Origin: Platycnemis pennipes
Lineage: Eukaryota > Arthropoda > Insecta > Odonata > Platycnemididae
Reading direction: 5' to 3'
Length of the DNA stretch: 64,000 bases
Assembly (NCBI GenBank): GCA_933228895.1
Contig: OW121857.1
Span: 78,115,672 to 78,179,671 of the forward strand
Part shown: positions 21,781 to 34,287 of the stretch, in pieces
Layout: each line of letters begins with the position of its first letter
Position numbering within the stretch: position 1 is the stretch's first letter
The notes under the pieces: model-generated
The model's input: the letters and a program-made list of their open reading frames with translations, nothing else
What the model was told of the DNA's origin: nothing
The model's database searches: none
Made by a program: the position numbers and the translations under genes

Positions 21781-24640
21781 TGTCAGTGGGTGAGGTGTTG
21801 ACAACTGTTTAACAAAAGGAACATCTCTAGGGATGCTACAATATTTCAACTTCTCCCTCCGTGAATATAGAAAGTGGGACATACCGGACTAGAGTGGACC
21901 CGACAACTGGGCTGTTGGTTATAAAGCGGGACTGTCTCGCCTGAAATGGGACATCTGGTAACCCTACTTATAATACTCCTTCTCTTCCTCGGACTGGGGT
22001 AAATTAACTCACCGAATGGTGAACTCAGTCATCAATGGGTATTCATTTTCAATTTTTCATTAGGTAGAAATTAATTTTTTTAGCGTTTCAGGCGGTAGTT
22101 AATGAAAATTTCTGATATTCACGTAAATACTTGAGAAAAAAACATGTTAAATCCCACGATATATTTCTTTCTTACCAATCATTGCTTCGATAGTGTCATT
22201 GTCAAGGTATGCTTGATTATGAAACCGCTTGCCTTGATAACTAATCAGTTTCGAAATGCGTCTAAATTTGTAATTAGCCTATATCAAATGGCACTCGTTG
22301 TTTATTTATACGTAAACGTATTCATCTGCGAGTTATCGCCTGCCGTACCACCAGCTTCAATGACCAAATAAACCTCATGCATTGCTGCCAAATTAGAAAT
22401 TCTATCACACATTTGAATTTAATTGCAAATTTGTACCGAACAACAGTACAAAAGTAAATTGGTAACACGGAGTAAACGAAAGCCTGCGAGACACGGTTTC
22501 CTACGAATTTGACGGAAGAGGAAGCATACAGTGGAGCGGAAGAAAGACCGCATACCAACGGGAAAAAAGGAGCTTTTTGCGGTTTGAGAGAACCACGTGA
22601 ATTCGAATCACTTTGAGATGTGGTGGAACATAAAGAAAAAATCTATATATATATTAAAAGTGTGTCGTATTAGGGAAGCCTCGCCCAACGATAGGATCTG
22701 TTATAATGTCAAATGAAGGGATTTGGGGAGAATATATAGTTGTGATGGAGTTATCTTTGAATGAACTAAAATGGAGTGCCACTGCTGAATATTTTGGGAT
22801 TGAAATATTTTAATTGGGTTGAACTATCTGAGGATTTAAACACTTAAGGTGCAAAGTGGCCTCGCTTTGACCGTTAAAATCTTATGTCTTAGTTTTGTCT
22901 CCTCGTTATTTTATGAGTTGACTTGTACGGGTTCATGTGCTTGGCAAGGTTTTACAGTAAGAGCTGTAGAGATATTAGCAGTTGTGGACTATTACTTTCT
23001 TATTATTCATTGCTTTGGCAAATGCGTTCTTTGGAACGTCGTGTAGTTAAAGTGGCCAACTTTTAGTCAGTTCAATCAGCGATTGCGTCTTGAAGGTCGC
23101 AGCTACTGATAACTGGCGGGGTCAGCATGTGGAAGACTTATGCAGTGGCGCAACATACTGCGTAAATTTATAAATAAACACTCGTTACTATTGATAGATT
23201 ATGTTTGCAAGCATGCACGAACTGATTTTCGAGGACTTTTATCTTTACTGCTTCCATTTTCTTGCTCTATGAAGGAATATTGAACGGAAGCAGTATTTCT
23301 AGTTTTAGTTATTTGGGAAAGACAATCGACCTTTCAGATCATTCGTTTTGTTGAAGATTGCCGGGTTTTGTGGTTTAAAATAGGTCTAAATTCCTATTTT
23401 TCTGCCCTGAGCTAAGGAAGCCCATGGTGCATTGCGAACTCAGCAATGAATTGCGCATTTTGAAGCACCGTCAAATCATTGAAATTGCATAGATGAATTG
23501 CATAGGGGCTATTTGCCGTGGTCCATGCTTTTTGGAAGTTGTCTATTCAATTCCTACTTCACAAGATGCAATTTTCATCGCGCACCTCTCCTTGAATCTG
23601 GGCTTAGCTTGCTTCGTGTAAAACTGCCTTTTGATTCTTGCATTCGGATGAATAAATATTCTCCTGAAATACCCGATTGTGAATGAAAAAAAACCCTGAT
23701 CTAAAGTATATAAGTCGACCTTTATTGTGGCAATAATGATTTCGGAGCCTAAAAATACTTCTTCATGGGCAGGATACTATTCGCTGAAACGATTGAGACG
23801 ACAGCAAATAACACAAAAAAATCTCTTTTACATCTATAAGCATATGATTTTCTACCGATATAGATCTATATGGATACGTTGAAAGTATATTTTAATGGTT
23901 GTTTTTGGTCTTCATATTTTTCTGTTCACGTGTATTTTTTTACTTGTCCGTAGAATATTTCTTGTCCAAAATTATTTCGATACGCTTACTTCCTAGATTT
24001 CAACCTTTGATAGCGGCAATCTATATGTTCTCTGTGGAGCTATCTCTAGTACGGGAAATGTTGGCCTTGGAAAAGTCATTGCCGTTTATTAAGCTCACGT
24101 TACGCTTAGTCCATCAGAGACCCAAACGTTGATGACTGTCGTTACCTTCAAGAATTTATTCACATTTTCTAGGCTTCTTATACTTTGACATTACGTAATA
24201 AAAGTCAATTTATGCTGGATATTTTCTTTTAAGATTTTATTCCTTTTTTTTATTAAAATATTATATCTTATTATAATATGTTAAGATACTTAATTCCTTT
24301 AACTATTCTTTCATCATTATACCAAATATTGAAGTACGTACCTATGTCTCTTATTAGTAATTTTAAATAATTTAATAAATAACTTTTTTCTATCGACTCC
24401 CGAGCTCAACTCCACCCATAGCAATGTGATATCGGCCCCTTGGGGTTATCGACCAATTTGGAGACCCCTGAAATATCGTCTATGCCTGATATCGCTCTAA
24501 CTTCTATTTCTCTTGGCAGCATTTCACTCTGTTGCTCCTTAAATTGGATGCCTTAAGATATACTTAGCGCGTAGAAAAATGGGGATTTATCGAAAGAAGC
24601 TTTAATATGTAAACGCCGTGTTCACCCTCATACACTGAGT
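21781..24640. other. Long AT-rich stretch, no gene recognised
   Basis: No LINE, SINE or MITE landmark was found. Short frames at 22144-22371, 22849-23046, 23498-23686 and 23899-24132 show no domain. Confidence 0.4.
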
Positions 24641-24644
24641 ACTC

Positions 24645-24750
24645 TGCTACCTCGAGGTGTACCAAGTAATCTGCCCACCTCAAGGGTGTGTGTCAGGGGG
24701 TGAATTATTGCAAAATATGCTCTAAGTGCATACATGCCCTAAGTAATAAT
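24645..24750 (+). repeat. Hairpin repeat D, copy 4, degenerate
   Basis: The segment 'ctgcccacctcaagggtgtg' then 'tgtcagggggtgaattattg' keeps the right half of repeat D. The left half (CCCTGCAAGCC) is eroded. The downstream 'gtgcatacatgcc' resembles the flank of copies 1 and 3. Confidence 0.55.
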
Positions 24751-24853
24751 AGGTAAAATACTACTTAATGAGAGATATATGTTAGTTATGCATTAACTAT
24801 GTGCGTGCAACTAAACAACCATTTGCGAATAAATATAATTCTCTTTAATTGGT

Positions 24854-25152
24854 GGCCTCCCATCCCGAGGGCCCGGGTTCGATTCCCGGCAGTGGCGGAT
24901 TTTTTTCAGAGGAAAACCGGTCCCCACTTGAGTGCCTAGCGGAGGGCATTTCAAGTTCAGTACTCTGTCCGTCGGATGGGACGTTAAGCCGTGGTCCCCT
25001 TGGCGCCTTTCGTTAAGAGTAGGCTAATGCCGACGCTGGGTTTCTCTCCACCCTTCCTCCGTTTCCTGAAAAAAACTCCTACCATTACCCACCTATCCTA
25101 AACGGCGCAAATTACCTCAGCTGTCGGTCGCCTCCCCTGAATAACCAACCAA
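24854..25152 (+). mobile_element. SINE family A, best copy, with target-site duplication
   Basis: The B box GGGTTCGATTCC lies near 24884 and the core TCTGTCCGTCGGATGGGACG near 24970. It is followed by GCCGTGGTCCCCTTGGCGCC, AATGCCGACGCTGGGTTTCT and a 3' region ending in 'ggtcgcctcccctgaataac'. The 14-bp direct repeat TCTCTTTAATTGGT flanks it (24840-24853 and 25153-25166), proving insertion as a discrete unit. The 5' end starts inside the tRNA head, so the A box is missing and this copy is probably silent. Confidence 0.92.
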
Positions 25153-25169
25153 TCTCTTTAATTGGTTAG

Positions 25170-26985
25170 GCATTTGTTAAGATCCTCACACATTTAATTC
25201 CTATTTGGCATGAAAGTGCTGTTACATGATCTAATAGTTCTCGTGTTATACAGATGCACTAGAGACTACCTATATTACATCTACCTATCCGGTTATTAAT
25301 ATGCAACGAATGACATTAGGTTTAAATTATTTTGAATTCCAAATCTTAGTGTTCCAATAGTTTCATTCTGTACAATTGTCTAAAAGTATTGTTTCATCCC
25401 TTGGATAACCAAATTTTGGATATTTACTCGCAGTTTTAACGAAATGGATAATGCTAATAATCGTATTGTAAGCTGAAAATATTACAGCTCATGTCTGGTG
25501 GGTCATTTCATTTAAAGTCTCCACTTAGTGAAACTATCAAATGTAATCTCTTGTAATATGTAGATCGGGGAGTGTGGGAATGTTTAAATAACGCACTAAT
25601 TTAGAGTTTCTGAAGTGTAATCAATCAATATTTTAGGCCTCAAGAATTCAAGAGAACTTATCAACAAACAATCTCTTTAAAATGATGATAACCTTCGTTG
25701 GTAAGATATTTCCTTAACAATGACTCGACGTGCGTCGTGATGGGATGGTGTTTTTTTTACAGAGATTCAGCCCGGAGCTATTGAAACGATTGCTTTCGCG
25801 TTCGCGAGATATAATGAGCCCATTTCGAGAGGATGACTTACAAAGGAACTATTTTTCTCGATATTTTCGAATTTAAACGTTTTGCTTCGATTATTAAGTC
25901 ACGCTTGGTCTTCTTAGTTATCCACCTGACCTTACTATCTCCCCTCTATCCCGCATTTCTTCAAGATGCTCTTCTAAGGGCCCATTGATATTTCTATGCC
26001 TCACGGAATATATTTTGAGTGCAGAAGGTTTTGATTAAAACTTTATTATTTGTCAAATAGATATAGGCATTCCTACTGTACTTGTATTGTTACGTATTAC
26101 GGTATCCTTTAAAATTGTCGTAACTCATCGCAACAATGGTCGCTTACACGACTTAATGGTCCTAAGTGATATAGTAATAGGTTAATTTATTAAATATATG
26201 GCTCTGAATGAACTTCGTAACCATAGGAGAAATTAAATTTAAGCTTTATGGCAATCTATTTGTTCATCTCTTTGAATCGGAAAACCACACCGATCGTTAA
26301 AAATTCTCAGATAATTGAAATGTCTCGTGGCCAAATTGTTCGGGAGAGTTCCTTCATCTCCTATAGTGATTGACGACGTCTCCTGTGGAAGTCTTAACTA
26401 TTGGTTTTCATTCAAAGATCAAGGGTCGACTACTTCTCATCGCACCGTCGAGCATTAGAGGCGTGGTAAAGGAATCGAGTGAAAGCCCTTACTTTACCCA
26501 GTGATTTTGATTCATTGGGACCCATTCGATAAATTTTGTTCCCCGAGAGTGGAGAAATGAAAGGTTGGATCCGCGTGGGCCTATCGTAGCAGGCGTAAGC
26601 AACCGGTTTATAGTCAACTGGGAAGTCAGAATGGGGACGTATCGCCGGGCGCATGAATGGGGTAGTCTATAATCAAACCGCAAATCATAAATTATGCGAG
26701 GAGCATGGGAGAAAATTCACTTTAAAGACGTTTTGTTGCTTGATTATGACAAATTGTGCTGCTTTGCTGCAGAACGGGTCAATAATGTGCCGAAAATCCT
26801 CATAAAACTTTTCACTCAACTTGTAGACGTTTTTTATGAATTCATTATTATCATTTCTTTCTTTAATTGAACTTTTTTTTGCGCCTACTGTTAAGGATAT
26901 AATCATGGTGAGTGAATTTTTATTTCAAGAGTGCCGTTATATTCTTTGAAACAGATTTTGCATCAGGCAAAAAGCTCCCCTGTAA
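25170..26985. other. AT-rich stretch, no gene recognised
   Basis: Overlapping minus frames at 26430-26683 and 26685-26906 have no domain. No repeat landmark was seen. Confidence 0.4.
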
Positions 26986-26989
26986 TTGA

Positions 26990-27146
26990 ATATTTTGGTA
27001 AAAGTATTGACCGGGATCCGGGTACGAATCCCGGTCCCGATGATTTATTTTCCGGTGGAAATCTTTCTATAGGCACACCTCTCATGAAATGATTGAGCCT
27101 AGTAGACAGATCGGCAACATAAATGTCTCGGGTTCGAATCCCGCCC
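26990..27146 (+). mobile_element. Two adjacent tRNA-like SINE heads
   Basis: Near 27015 there is a B-box-like GGGTACGAATCCCGG, and near 27130 a perfect GGGTTCGAATCCCGC preceded by the weak A box GAGCCTAGTAGAC. The second head runs straight into the left end of MITE M1 at 27147. Either the MITE inserted into the SINE or the SINE lost its body. Confidence 0.55.
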
Positions 27147-27456
27147 AGGGGGGTAGTGTTTGAAACCGTCGGGGTTTTCTCAAGGTAACCAAGGAGTAAG
27201 AGGTAGTTCAAACAACAATGATTTGCAAATTTAGTGTGTCTGAATTGCTCATTGCAGCGTCATTAATCCTTTTCACGTGAGTTTTTCTCATCCATTTCAA
27301 CTAAAGAGCCCCCGATGACTTAAAACACAAGTGTAAACAATGAATGAGGTGGTAATCAGCAGGTTTAACACATCAAATTTGCGAAGCATTCGTGTTTATA
27401 CCACGTGACTCCTTGTTTACCTATTCGAGATAATCTCGAAGGTTTTAAACACCGTT
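27147..27456. mobile_element. Long-TIR MITE M1, copy 2
   Basis: It starts AGGGGGGTAGTGTTTGAAAC and ends with a mirrored 'cgagataatctcgaaggttt' then 'taaacacc'. Shared inner blocks with copy 1 include 'ctaaagagcccc', 'aaaacacaagtgtaaacaat' and 'gaatgaggt'. The left arm of this copy is more diverged than the right. No coding capacity is present. Confidence 0.85.
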
Positions 27457-27559
27457 TCAAAACGACGGTATTGATGCCATGTTTGTCTATAAATTAAGTT
27501 TCTCTTAAATGTAGTGGTATAAACTTACCAATTTGAGCACCTAAAAACCAAATATTCTT

Positions 27560-28390
27560 CTGCTATTGGTCGTACAAATCGAAGAGGTTAGAATGCGCTG
27601 GAGAAGGCAACTCAGCTGTTTTGTGAAGCGAGCGGCCATCTTGGTCGGTACGATATATGGGCTTGCTACTCGCGATCCTCGTACGGATGAAGTTTTTTTT
27701 ATGCTCAGTAAAACTTAAGTAGTGAGATGAATGATGGGATCCATTTTTAAAATTCGTCGAAGAAACAGAGGTGGGTACTCGAACACACGAACAAGTACCA
27801 AATATGTAGTTTAAATAAGCTATATTCGAACTAGTTTTAGTAACAAAATTAACTCCCAGGGGAACTAATGTATTAAGACATCTATAACAAATTGCTAGGC
27901 TTGACTTCGTGAAACCACATATTGATAACGTAAATTAATTTACTTAGTAAAATTCCTCAGACTTTTATTAAAACCGACCTAGGTTTCGACTTATACAGTC
28001 ATTATCAAGGACCTACTTTTCGACCTAGTTTTCGACTTATACCGTCATTATCAAGTAGGTCCTTGATAATGACTGTATAAGTCGAAACCTAGGTCGATTT
28101 TAATAAAAGTCTGTGGAATTTTACTAAGTGAATTCATTTACGTTATTAATACATCACTGAAATTCCCTTAGGAAGATTCACTGACACCACTGCGATGGCA
28201 TTTGAGCACAATTGCGATTTATGTTTTGTTACACATGCAGTCTCGATAAGAGTTCGTATAAAATGCAATGTTTTATGCCGAGAAGGGAGAGCCCAATCCT
28301 TCCCAAACATCTCCATTCACACTTAAGCTAGCATGAAAATGCACCTCCTTGTATACCTACTCTACTTCCTTGGTGTAAAAGAGTTTTACT
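27560..28390 (+). repeat. Dispersed repeat E1, copy I (without E2)
   Basis: Blocks 'gcgagcggccatcttggtcg', 'tcgaagaaacagaggt', 'taccaaatatgtagtttaaa' and 'acatgcagtctcgataagag' recur in the same order at 30.9-31.4 and 36.45-37.85 kb. A foldback (27921-28150) is embedded. At the point where copy III carries repeat E2, this copy reads continuously, so it is an empty site. I cannot identify the superfamily. Confidence 0.7.
27921..28150. mobile_element. Large foldback element F1 with hammerhead-like motifs
   Basis: About 96 bp (27921-28016) is repeated in inverted form at 28055-28150 with only scattered mismatches, so the DNA can form a long cruciform. The loop holds a third, partial motif copy. 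On the plus strand, 28063-28087 reads TTGATAA, T, GACT/AGTC stem, GAAA, then CCTAGGTCG. This is the same order as at 5.0 and 59.7 kb, but the CUGANGA box is altered. Confidence 0.75.
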
Positions 28391-29750
28391 GCGACATCCA
28401 TATCTATTTGGGAAAGTTCGAAAACCCTTGTTTTGGTAATTTATTATTTAATAACCAGGTATAACTTGAGCTCGAACTGGAATGTATATATGTGCTTAGA
28501 TTCCCCGTCATTCATTGCTCCCTTCCGCAGGTGGTGGTACTTGTTGCCCAAGGGAGGAATTTCTTGAAAGGTAACGGAAGACATTCATCGATAACAACGC
28601 CTTTGTTTGATTCTACGGCGTTGGCTTAGCGCGCGCTTTCGTGCCTCACCAACCACCATTTGAATTTGATGGAAAAAATTTCCAAAAGAGTGGTTTTTGG
28701 AGCCCGTTTCCAGTCACACTTTTAGGTTCGGTGTTTGGGATCTTTTATTCTGTCTGTAGCCTTTCTTCTTTTCCTTCCAATCCTATTCCTTAAAGTTTCG
28801 TCTCAGTCTGTAATTCTTCAAGTGCGATAGAAACATAAAACCTTACTGATTGTAATGTTGTTACTCTTGTCTCTAGAGTCTCGCACAATGATACTCTTGA
28901 GTATGAAAGTATTTAGATATGATAAAAATGCCGTGTTAGCGGTTGATATTAGTTACTCTCTTGGGGATAATAAAAAGTCAGGGAAGTATTTAAGAATACT
29001 GTTGACGCCATGCAATATGTTGTTTGAATAACGTGGTTTTTATGCTGTTATTTTAACTATTTTTTGTTTTTGCAGTGGATTTTTGTTTGTTTTACCTTGC
29101 TTAAGGAATTTGGTCTAATGTTTTAATTAATCTTTGCGAGTGTATTTACCACTGAACACCAATCCCTACACTTAACGATCTAAATAGAGTAATAAACGTC
29201 TCGTTCATTACTGTTGTATACGTGTTAGCTTCTATATTGTTCCATAAATAAAATACATGGAGGTGAATTAAAATGGTGTAAGGAAGATTGATTATCACCG
29301 CCTGGCCTGGGGTGACATTTTATTTAATCAGACGAATCTCTTAATGAAGGTTTTTGATTTTTCAGCCATTTTAGGCTTAGCAGCCAACACCTTATCCTTC
29401 AACACAAATGAGCCTAAGGTCTTGAAAGGAAGCGGAGAACATAGCAGGAGAATGGCATTTGCCCGGCGAGACCACAACACAGTCGTAGATTCAAGGAATA
29501 TAATGAAGGGTAAGGTAACAGCATGATCATCTACGGTTTCATATGAATGGGGTTTTTATTTCTCATTCTCCGGGAAACGCGGTGAAAGCGGCTTGCTTTT
29601 TCTCGGTGAAAGCATCCGAAATATCCTTCCCTTTCGTGTTTGATCGAGGCCGTGGTCCAGAATTGGTCGCTTTAACGCGAGTGGAATTCGTTTCTTTGGA
29701 CAACGCTGACCGTTGTTCTTCTGTCTGTGTCCGCATGATACCTGAAATCA
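28391..29750. other. Unassigned stretch
   Basis: A frame at 29344-29526 is preceded by a polypyrimidine/AG-like 'gatttttcag' and ends near 'gggtaagg'. No domain is recognised and no partner exon is visible. Confidence 0.35.
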
Positions 29751-29796
29751 ACCATAAGAGTGTGTGGCCGGGGGTGAAGGCATGGCACCAGCATGA
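29750..29796 (+). repeat. Hairpin repeat D, copy 5, right half only
   Basis: The segment 'ataagagtgtgtggccgggg' then 'gtgaagg' matches the right half of repeat D (GAGGGTGTGTGGCAGGGGGTGA). The left half is absent. Support is moderate. Confidence 0.4.
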
Positions 29797-29950
29797 AATA
29801 TCTTCTAGTAAATAATCTTCGAGTAAAATAAATACAAAATGACTACTCTATTGATTTTTCCACAACGTTAAAAATTTGATAAATATCAGCTATTAGTTTA
29901 CTTCTTAGAAAATGGATATTTATTAAATATAAAAGTGATCGATATTCACA

Positions 29951-29990
29951 CCTAAATTCTGACTGACGTTGACGTCAGTCAGAATTTAGG
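29951..29990. repeat. Perfect 19-2-19 palindrome
   Basis: The left arm CCTAAATTCTGACTGACGT and the right arm ACGTCAGTCAGAATTTAGG are exact inverted copies around a TG loop. TGACGT half-sites recur just downstream (29991-30010). No gene is attached to it. Confidence 0.85.
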
Positions 29991-30894
29991 CTGACGTCCC
30001 CACTGACGTTGGATCTCATCTCTAATGTTTGAGTATTTTCACATTCATGTACCAAAATCAGTGTGGTCCTGTTCGATTTCGTTCTATTCCATGTCGTAAT
30101 GCCAGACCTAAACCTAACAATTAATTATATGTTGCCCTCTTCAGGTATTCTTGGTTGGGAAAACCTCAAACCTCTCATTGTTCATTCCGTCCCCGAAGGC
30201 GAATGCCAAATCGAGAGCCTTTCCGCAACAGCCTCATTACGTAAGTTATCTTCGCCAAGCAAGTGAGTGACCCACATCCGAGCGACTCAAGACGATTGGG
30301 GCTGCATTAGCGTAGGTCGTTGCCTCTTCCGCCGATTTTCCTTACTCATTCTCTTCGAAACTACAAACCCCCCTTCCCCAATGCCTCTTTTTTGTCTCCT
30401 GTTTCATTTTGTCGTCCCCCTGTCTCCCCCTTGGCTCCCCCCCAGAGGAGAACGCGGTCTCGTCGCGGCGAGATTTCACGGATTTCAAAAAGTAGTCCTC
30501 CTCGTCCTATATTGTTCTTATAATCGAAGCTCATTCCACTCCATTTGAGTAGTAAGGGTGAGCTTACTCTTTATTTCCTTTCATATATGGACTTGAGTGG
30601 AGAGGCTGATGAAGTTTATCCCCCATTTTCCTCCTAACGGCTTTCCCAGTTTAATCTTCTTTTACTATTCTTATAGGATCATTAAACGTTCATTATTTGT
30701 TATTTATGCTACATTTATCATTAAGAGAAATAGTAAAAGACTTTAGCTTTCCACTTTAGTAATATTACTATATTCGTTGCACTTTAGCTTCATTAGGTAA
30801 TACAAAATCTATTGGTCTTCTAAACAGTGCAGCGAAACTAGTTTAAATGATACTTATATTTAAATTTAATTAAAAATTTGAAATCTGAAGTCTT
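29991..30894. other. Unassigned stretch
   Basis: A pyrimidine-rich segment lies near 30.35-30.45 kb. No domain, SINE or MITE landmark is recognised. Confidence 0.35.
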
Positions 30895-31395
30895 TTACTT
30901 ACTTTTTACCGCGAAAGCTCCACCGCATACAAAGTGTCACGCTCAGCTGAACCCGAAAAACTTTACTGACGGCAGTACTCGCTGCGAAAATCTCAGTTCC
31001 TAATCTTGCCTTACAATGTTGTCTTTTCTTCCTCACGATAAAATTAGTAAGTAGTTTGATGAATAATGGAATAATTTTAAAAATTAGTCGAAGAAACAGA
31101 CGAAAGTGCGCAAACTTGCAAACAAGCGCCATATACGAGTTTCGTATTAAGTTTCAGTTTGTTGTATTCTAACCAGCATATTGGAATTAAATTAACTCCT
31201 ATGGGAAATGAGACGAATTAATGTCTATCTTAAATATCCTTAAGAATATTAAAAGATGAAATCTTGGTGCGATTTCATTGTTATTTATATTGCAACATAC
31301 ATGCATTCTCAACAAGAGGCCGTATAAAACAATGTTTTTTATGGAGTAGGTGGAGCCTAATCCTTCCCAGGCCCCTTTCTGGCTTCAATAGACGT
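30895..31395 (+). repeat. Dispersed repeat E1, copy II
   Basis: Shared blocks include 'ttaaaaattagtcgaagaaa', 'cagacgaaagtgcgcaaac' and 'ggtggagcctaatccttccc', in the same order as in copies I and III. The match is clearest from about 31030. E2 in opposite orientation starts immediately after it, near 31385. Confidence 0.6.
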
Positions 31396-32290
31396 ATATG
31401 TGATGATACATTAATGATGTACTTGATGTGACATTTTCTCGCAAATTTAGATATGTACTAAGCTGAAATTTTCTATGCCAACCACAAAGATTATTAAACG
31501 CTATTAAATAGTCCCCGAAAAATTGACGAAAGTCACATGACCTGAAACGCCTTCCGACGTCGCTGCACGGTGTAGTTGCTAGGGAAACGTCGCGACGCGT
31601 CGCGTCGTTTAGGGGAAATGTCGTGTATTTTAGGAGAAAACGTCGCGAATATATTGTATTGAGGATTTTAGCCGTTTCTTGATGGAAGCCATGATTGAAA
31701 AGGGATTTTAAAACGTGCAATACGACAAATTGCCTTTGGCCGAGTCCCTTATGGTGTCATCCTTCTTAAAAAAAACGGCAATTGCTTTACCAATGCAGAG
31801 ATTCTTGGAGTGAAAACAAACAGGACACTATGCAGGTATTATACAATTTAGTGGCGATTTGCTCGTTACGATCCATTCTACTTTAATAAAAAATCGGAAT
31901 ACATTCGTCATTGCATTAAACAAATGAGATAAATACAAATGTTTTGCCAAGTATTCATTAAACAACTTACCTCCACTTACAAGAGATAAACAACGCCCAT
32001 AGCCTGTGCCCATAGTGATACCGTGCCGTGACGTCATGCTATGGCGTCGTACTTTTTAAGCTGCCGAAAAGGTACAGTTTTTAAAGAGTAATATCTTTGT
32101 AACAAACTTAATTATTCAGCAAAATTTTCGCCACGCACATTTTAGCTAAATTAACTTCACATTCAGAAGTTACAAGAAGAGTTACAAAAAATAGTGCATG
32201 TTCTCCATTGGCTAGCGTCCGTAAACCGCCTCCTGTATATTCTAACCTCCTTGACTCCTCGCGTTACGCCAGCACGTCTCTTCCTCGCGC
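31385..32290 (-). repeat. Dispersed repeat E2, minus copy
   Basis: Read on the minus strand, it matches 36.86-37.67 kb over its whole length. Examples are the complements of 'ggtcatgtgactttcgtc', 'cacggcacggtatcactatg', 'gggcgttgtttatctcttgt' and 'gatattactctttaa'. The minus frames inside it have no domain. It is non-coding or too decayed to read. Confidence 0.75.
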
Positions 32291-33050
32291 CGCTGGCTAA
32301 TTTGTGGTAAATCGAAGAACGAAGTCATTTGGCCTCGCCAGCCGTGTATGTAACTGTTTTCTCCATTAGCGTGTGAAAGATACGAGATCAACGCGTGGGT
32401 TGGTAAATTAGATTTTTTTATTTAGCTGCGGCACTTCAAGGAGAGAGGAAAGGACCGTTTCAGAAGGCGTAAAAAAACTTCTGTCCCCAATAAGAGGTAC
32501 TTAAAAGTGTCATTACCCGCGAGGGCTAAGGAACCAGCGGTATATAAAACGTAATGTCCGTACCGCGTTGGAGAATTTCTTCCAATTAAAAGACGTAGGG
32601 AAGATTGATTGCAACCAGCCCACCCATATTAATCACCTTCGGCGTATTTTTGAGCTCGGGGAAAAGACTCCCTACAGCCAAGGCAGTATGTTATTTTCTC
32701 AATCAGGTTTTCCGGCTCCCATTTCCATTTATCATGTTTTGAACAGGTGGTCTTATTAACTGCCTCAAAAAGTCATGAAGCTCCTTTGTTTCTCTTAATT
32801 ATCACGAAATTTCACGCTCTTGACCACGGAGCAGCCGGAAAAAGTGTCTTTTGATCTATTTGTCTGTCGATGGATTGAGATCTTGCGTTAGAGTAGATGT
32901 GAAGACAATTGAAATACTTGTGTTGTGATACATATTGCGTTTAGAGTGAGATGAGGGCGATAAATCTTCGTGATCGAGTTAACTTAATTTTTCAGTGTTT
33001 TTCTGGGAGTTTAGTTTATAAGCGCTATAAGATTGTGTGGGAGAGGTATG
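32291..33050. other. Unassigned stretch with a TATA-like motif
   Basis: TATATAAAAC occurs at 32541-32550. The following 200 bp is open in one frame but has no domain and no ATG at a useful place. No gene call is made. Confidence 0.3.
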
Positions 33051-33052
33051 AG

Positions 33053-33320
33053 CTCTGTATGGAGTAGAGGGGTGGGGATTCTCAGCAAACGGAGAAAGGC
33101 TGGAGCGGAATCTGACGTCGGAACTAGGCTACTCTTAACAAAAGGTGCCAAGGGGTTCACGCTTTAACGGCCCATCCGACGGACTGAGTACTGAACTTGA
33201 TGAACTATCCACACAGTACTCAATTAGGGACCCTTATACCGATGGAAAGTCTCTGCCAGTGTCGGAATTCGATCCCGGGCCTTAAGGATGTGATTACTTC
33301 AGGCACCAAACCAACCTGCT
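33053..33320 (-). mobile_element. SINE family A
   Basis: The minus strand carries a B box (complement of 'gaattcgatcccgggcc' near 33270), then 'ggtccctaattgagtactgt', the core GTCCGTCGGATGGGCCGTTA and the 'ccccttggcaccttttgtta' block. The copy is complete apart from minor head decay. Confidence 0.87.
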
Positions 33321-34285
33321 CATCTCTTATTTGATCTCTACGTATGTATTTTTCCCTACTATTCTCATACTGTACACTAGATTTTTGTCAACTTTTTCGA
33401 ACTGATGACTCTACTCTTTTGTTCAGTACATCAACACCGTTAGTCAAGTGAGTAACGGTCTTATAAGTACCGTGTTTTCATGAAATAACTTACGACTTTA
33501 AATTATTTTTCCTGGCACATCTTACAGCGATTATTGATCTTCATCTTTTATGATCCTCTCAAAAGCTTTCCGCCCCATTTGGGGCCTTGGCAGCAGCGTC
33601 CATTTAAGAAAAATTTTATTTATATAGCCCATTAAATACGGCATTGTAAATAGTTATATCAGTAGCGTGATATGGATCTCATGACGTAAGAATTTCTCTA
33701 TCGTTATTTTTTAGAGCCAACGCCAAGGAGAGTTTAAACTCCATTTAATCGCCGTACTCCATATTTTGCCTTTTACTTAATATCATTACACTCACATTTT
33801 AGAATATGTCGTAAGAACTATGATCGTGGCAAATGAATTGTAGGAAAAGTTTGATTATGAATAGAGATTCGAGATTTTCAATCCCAGTCAGCGCCCATGG
33901 ACAACTGGGACTTGGTGACTACCAGCTTTGGTATGATATGGGCCTAAAGAATTGCATTGAGTATGCATGAGGATTTATCCGTAAATGTAAGCCCTGGAAG
34001 ATTTTTCACGTCGATTTTCCTTTTTATCTACGTATTAAGACTGAGATAAATTAACTTTTGCGTTGAATAAGGAAATAATGGTTGTGTAACTCAAGTTATT
34101 ATTCTGCATGTAATGGACGCTAAAGAAGAATTTGGCTTAAGAATGTTCCAACTGCTAAGATTGTTTTGTTCTATGTCTCTTAACTTAATTCTTAGAAAAA
34201 TTTAAATCCATACATGCGTGAAAAATTTTGTATTCTTTTTGACAGGATTGTCGTAAGGAACATGAGAATAAAAATTACTTGATAT
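33321..34285. other. AT-rich stretch, no gene recognised
   Basis: No landmark of any family in this window is seen. Confidence 0.4.
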
Positions 34286-34287
34286 AT

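Noticed and set aside
32541..32760. TATA box plus downstream coding frame
   Set aside because: TATATAAAAC is common in AT-rich DNA. The frame has no ATG near the expected start and no domain.
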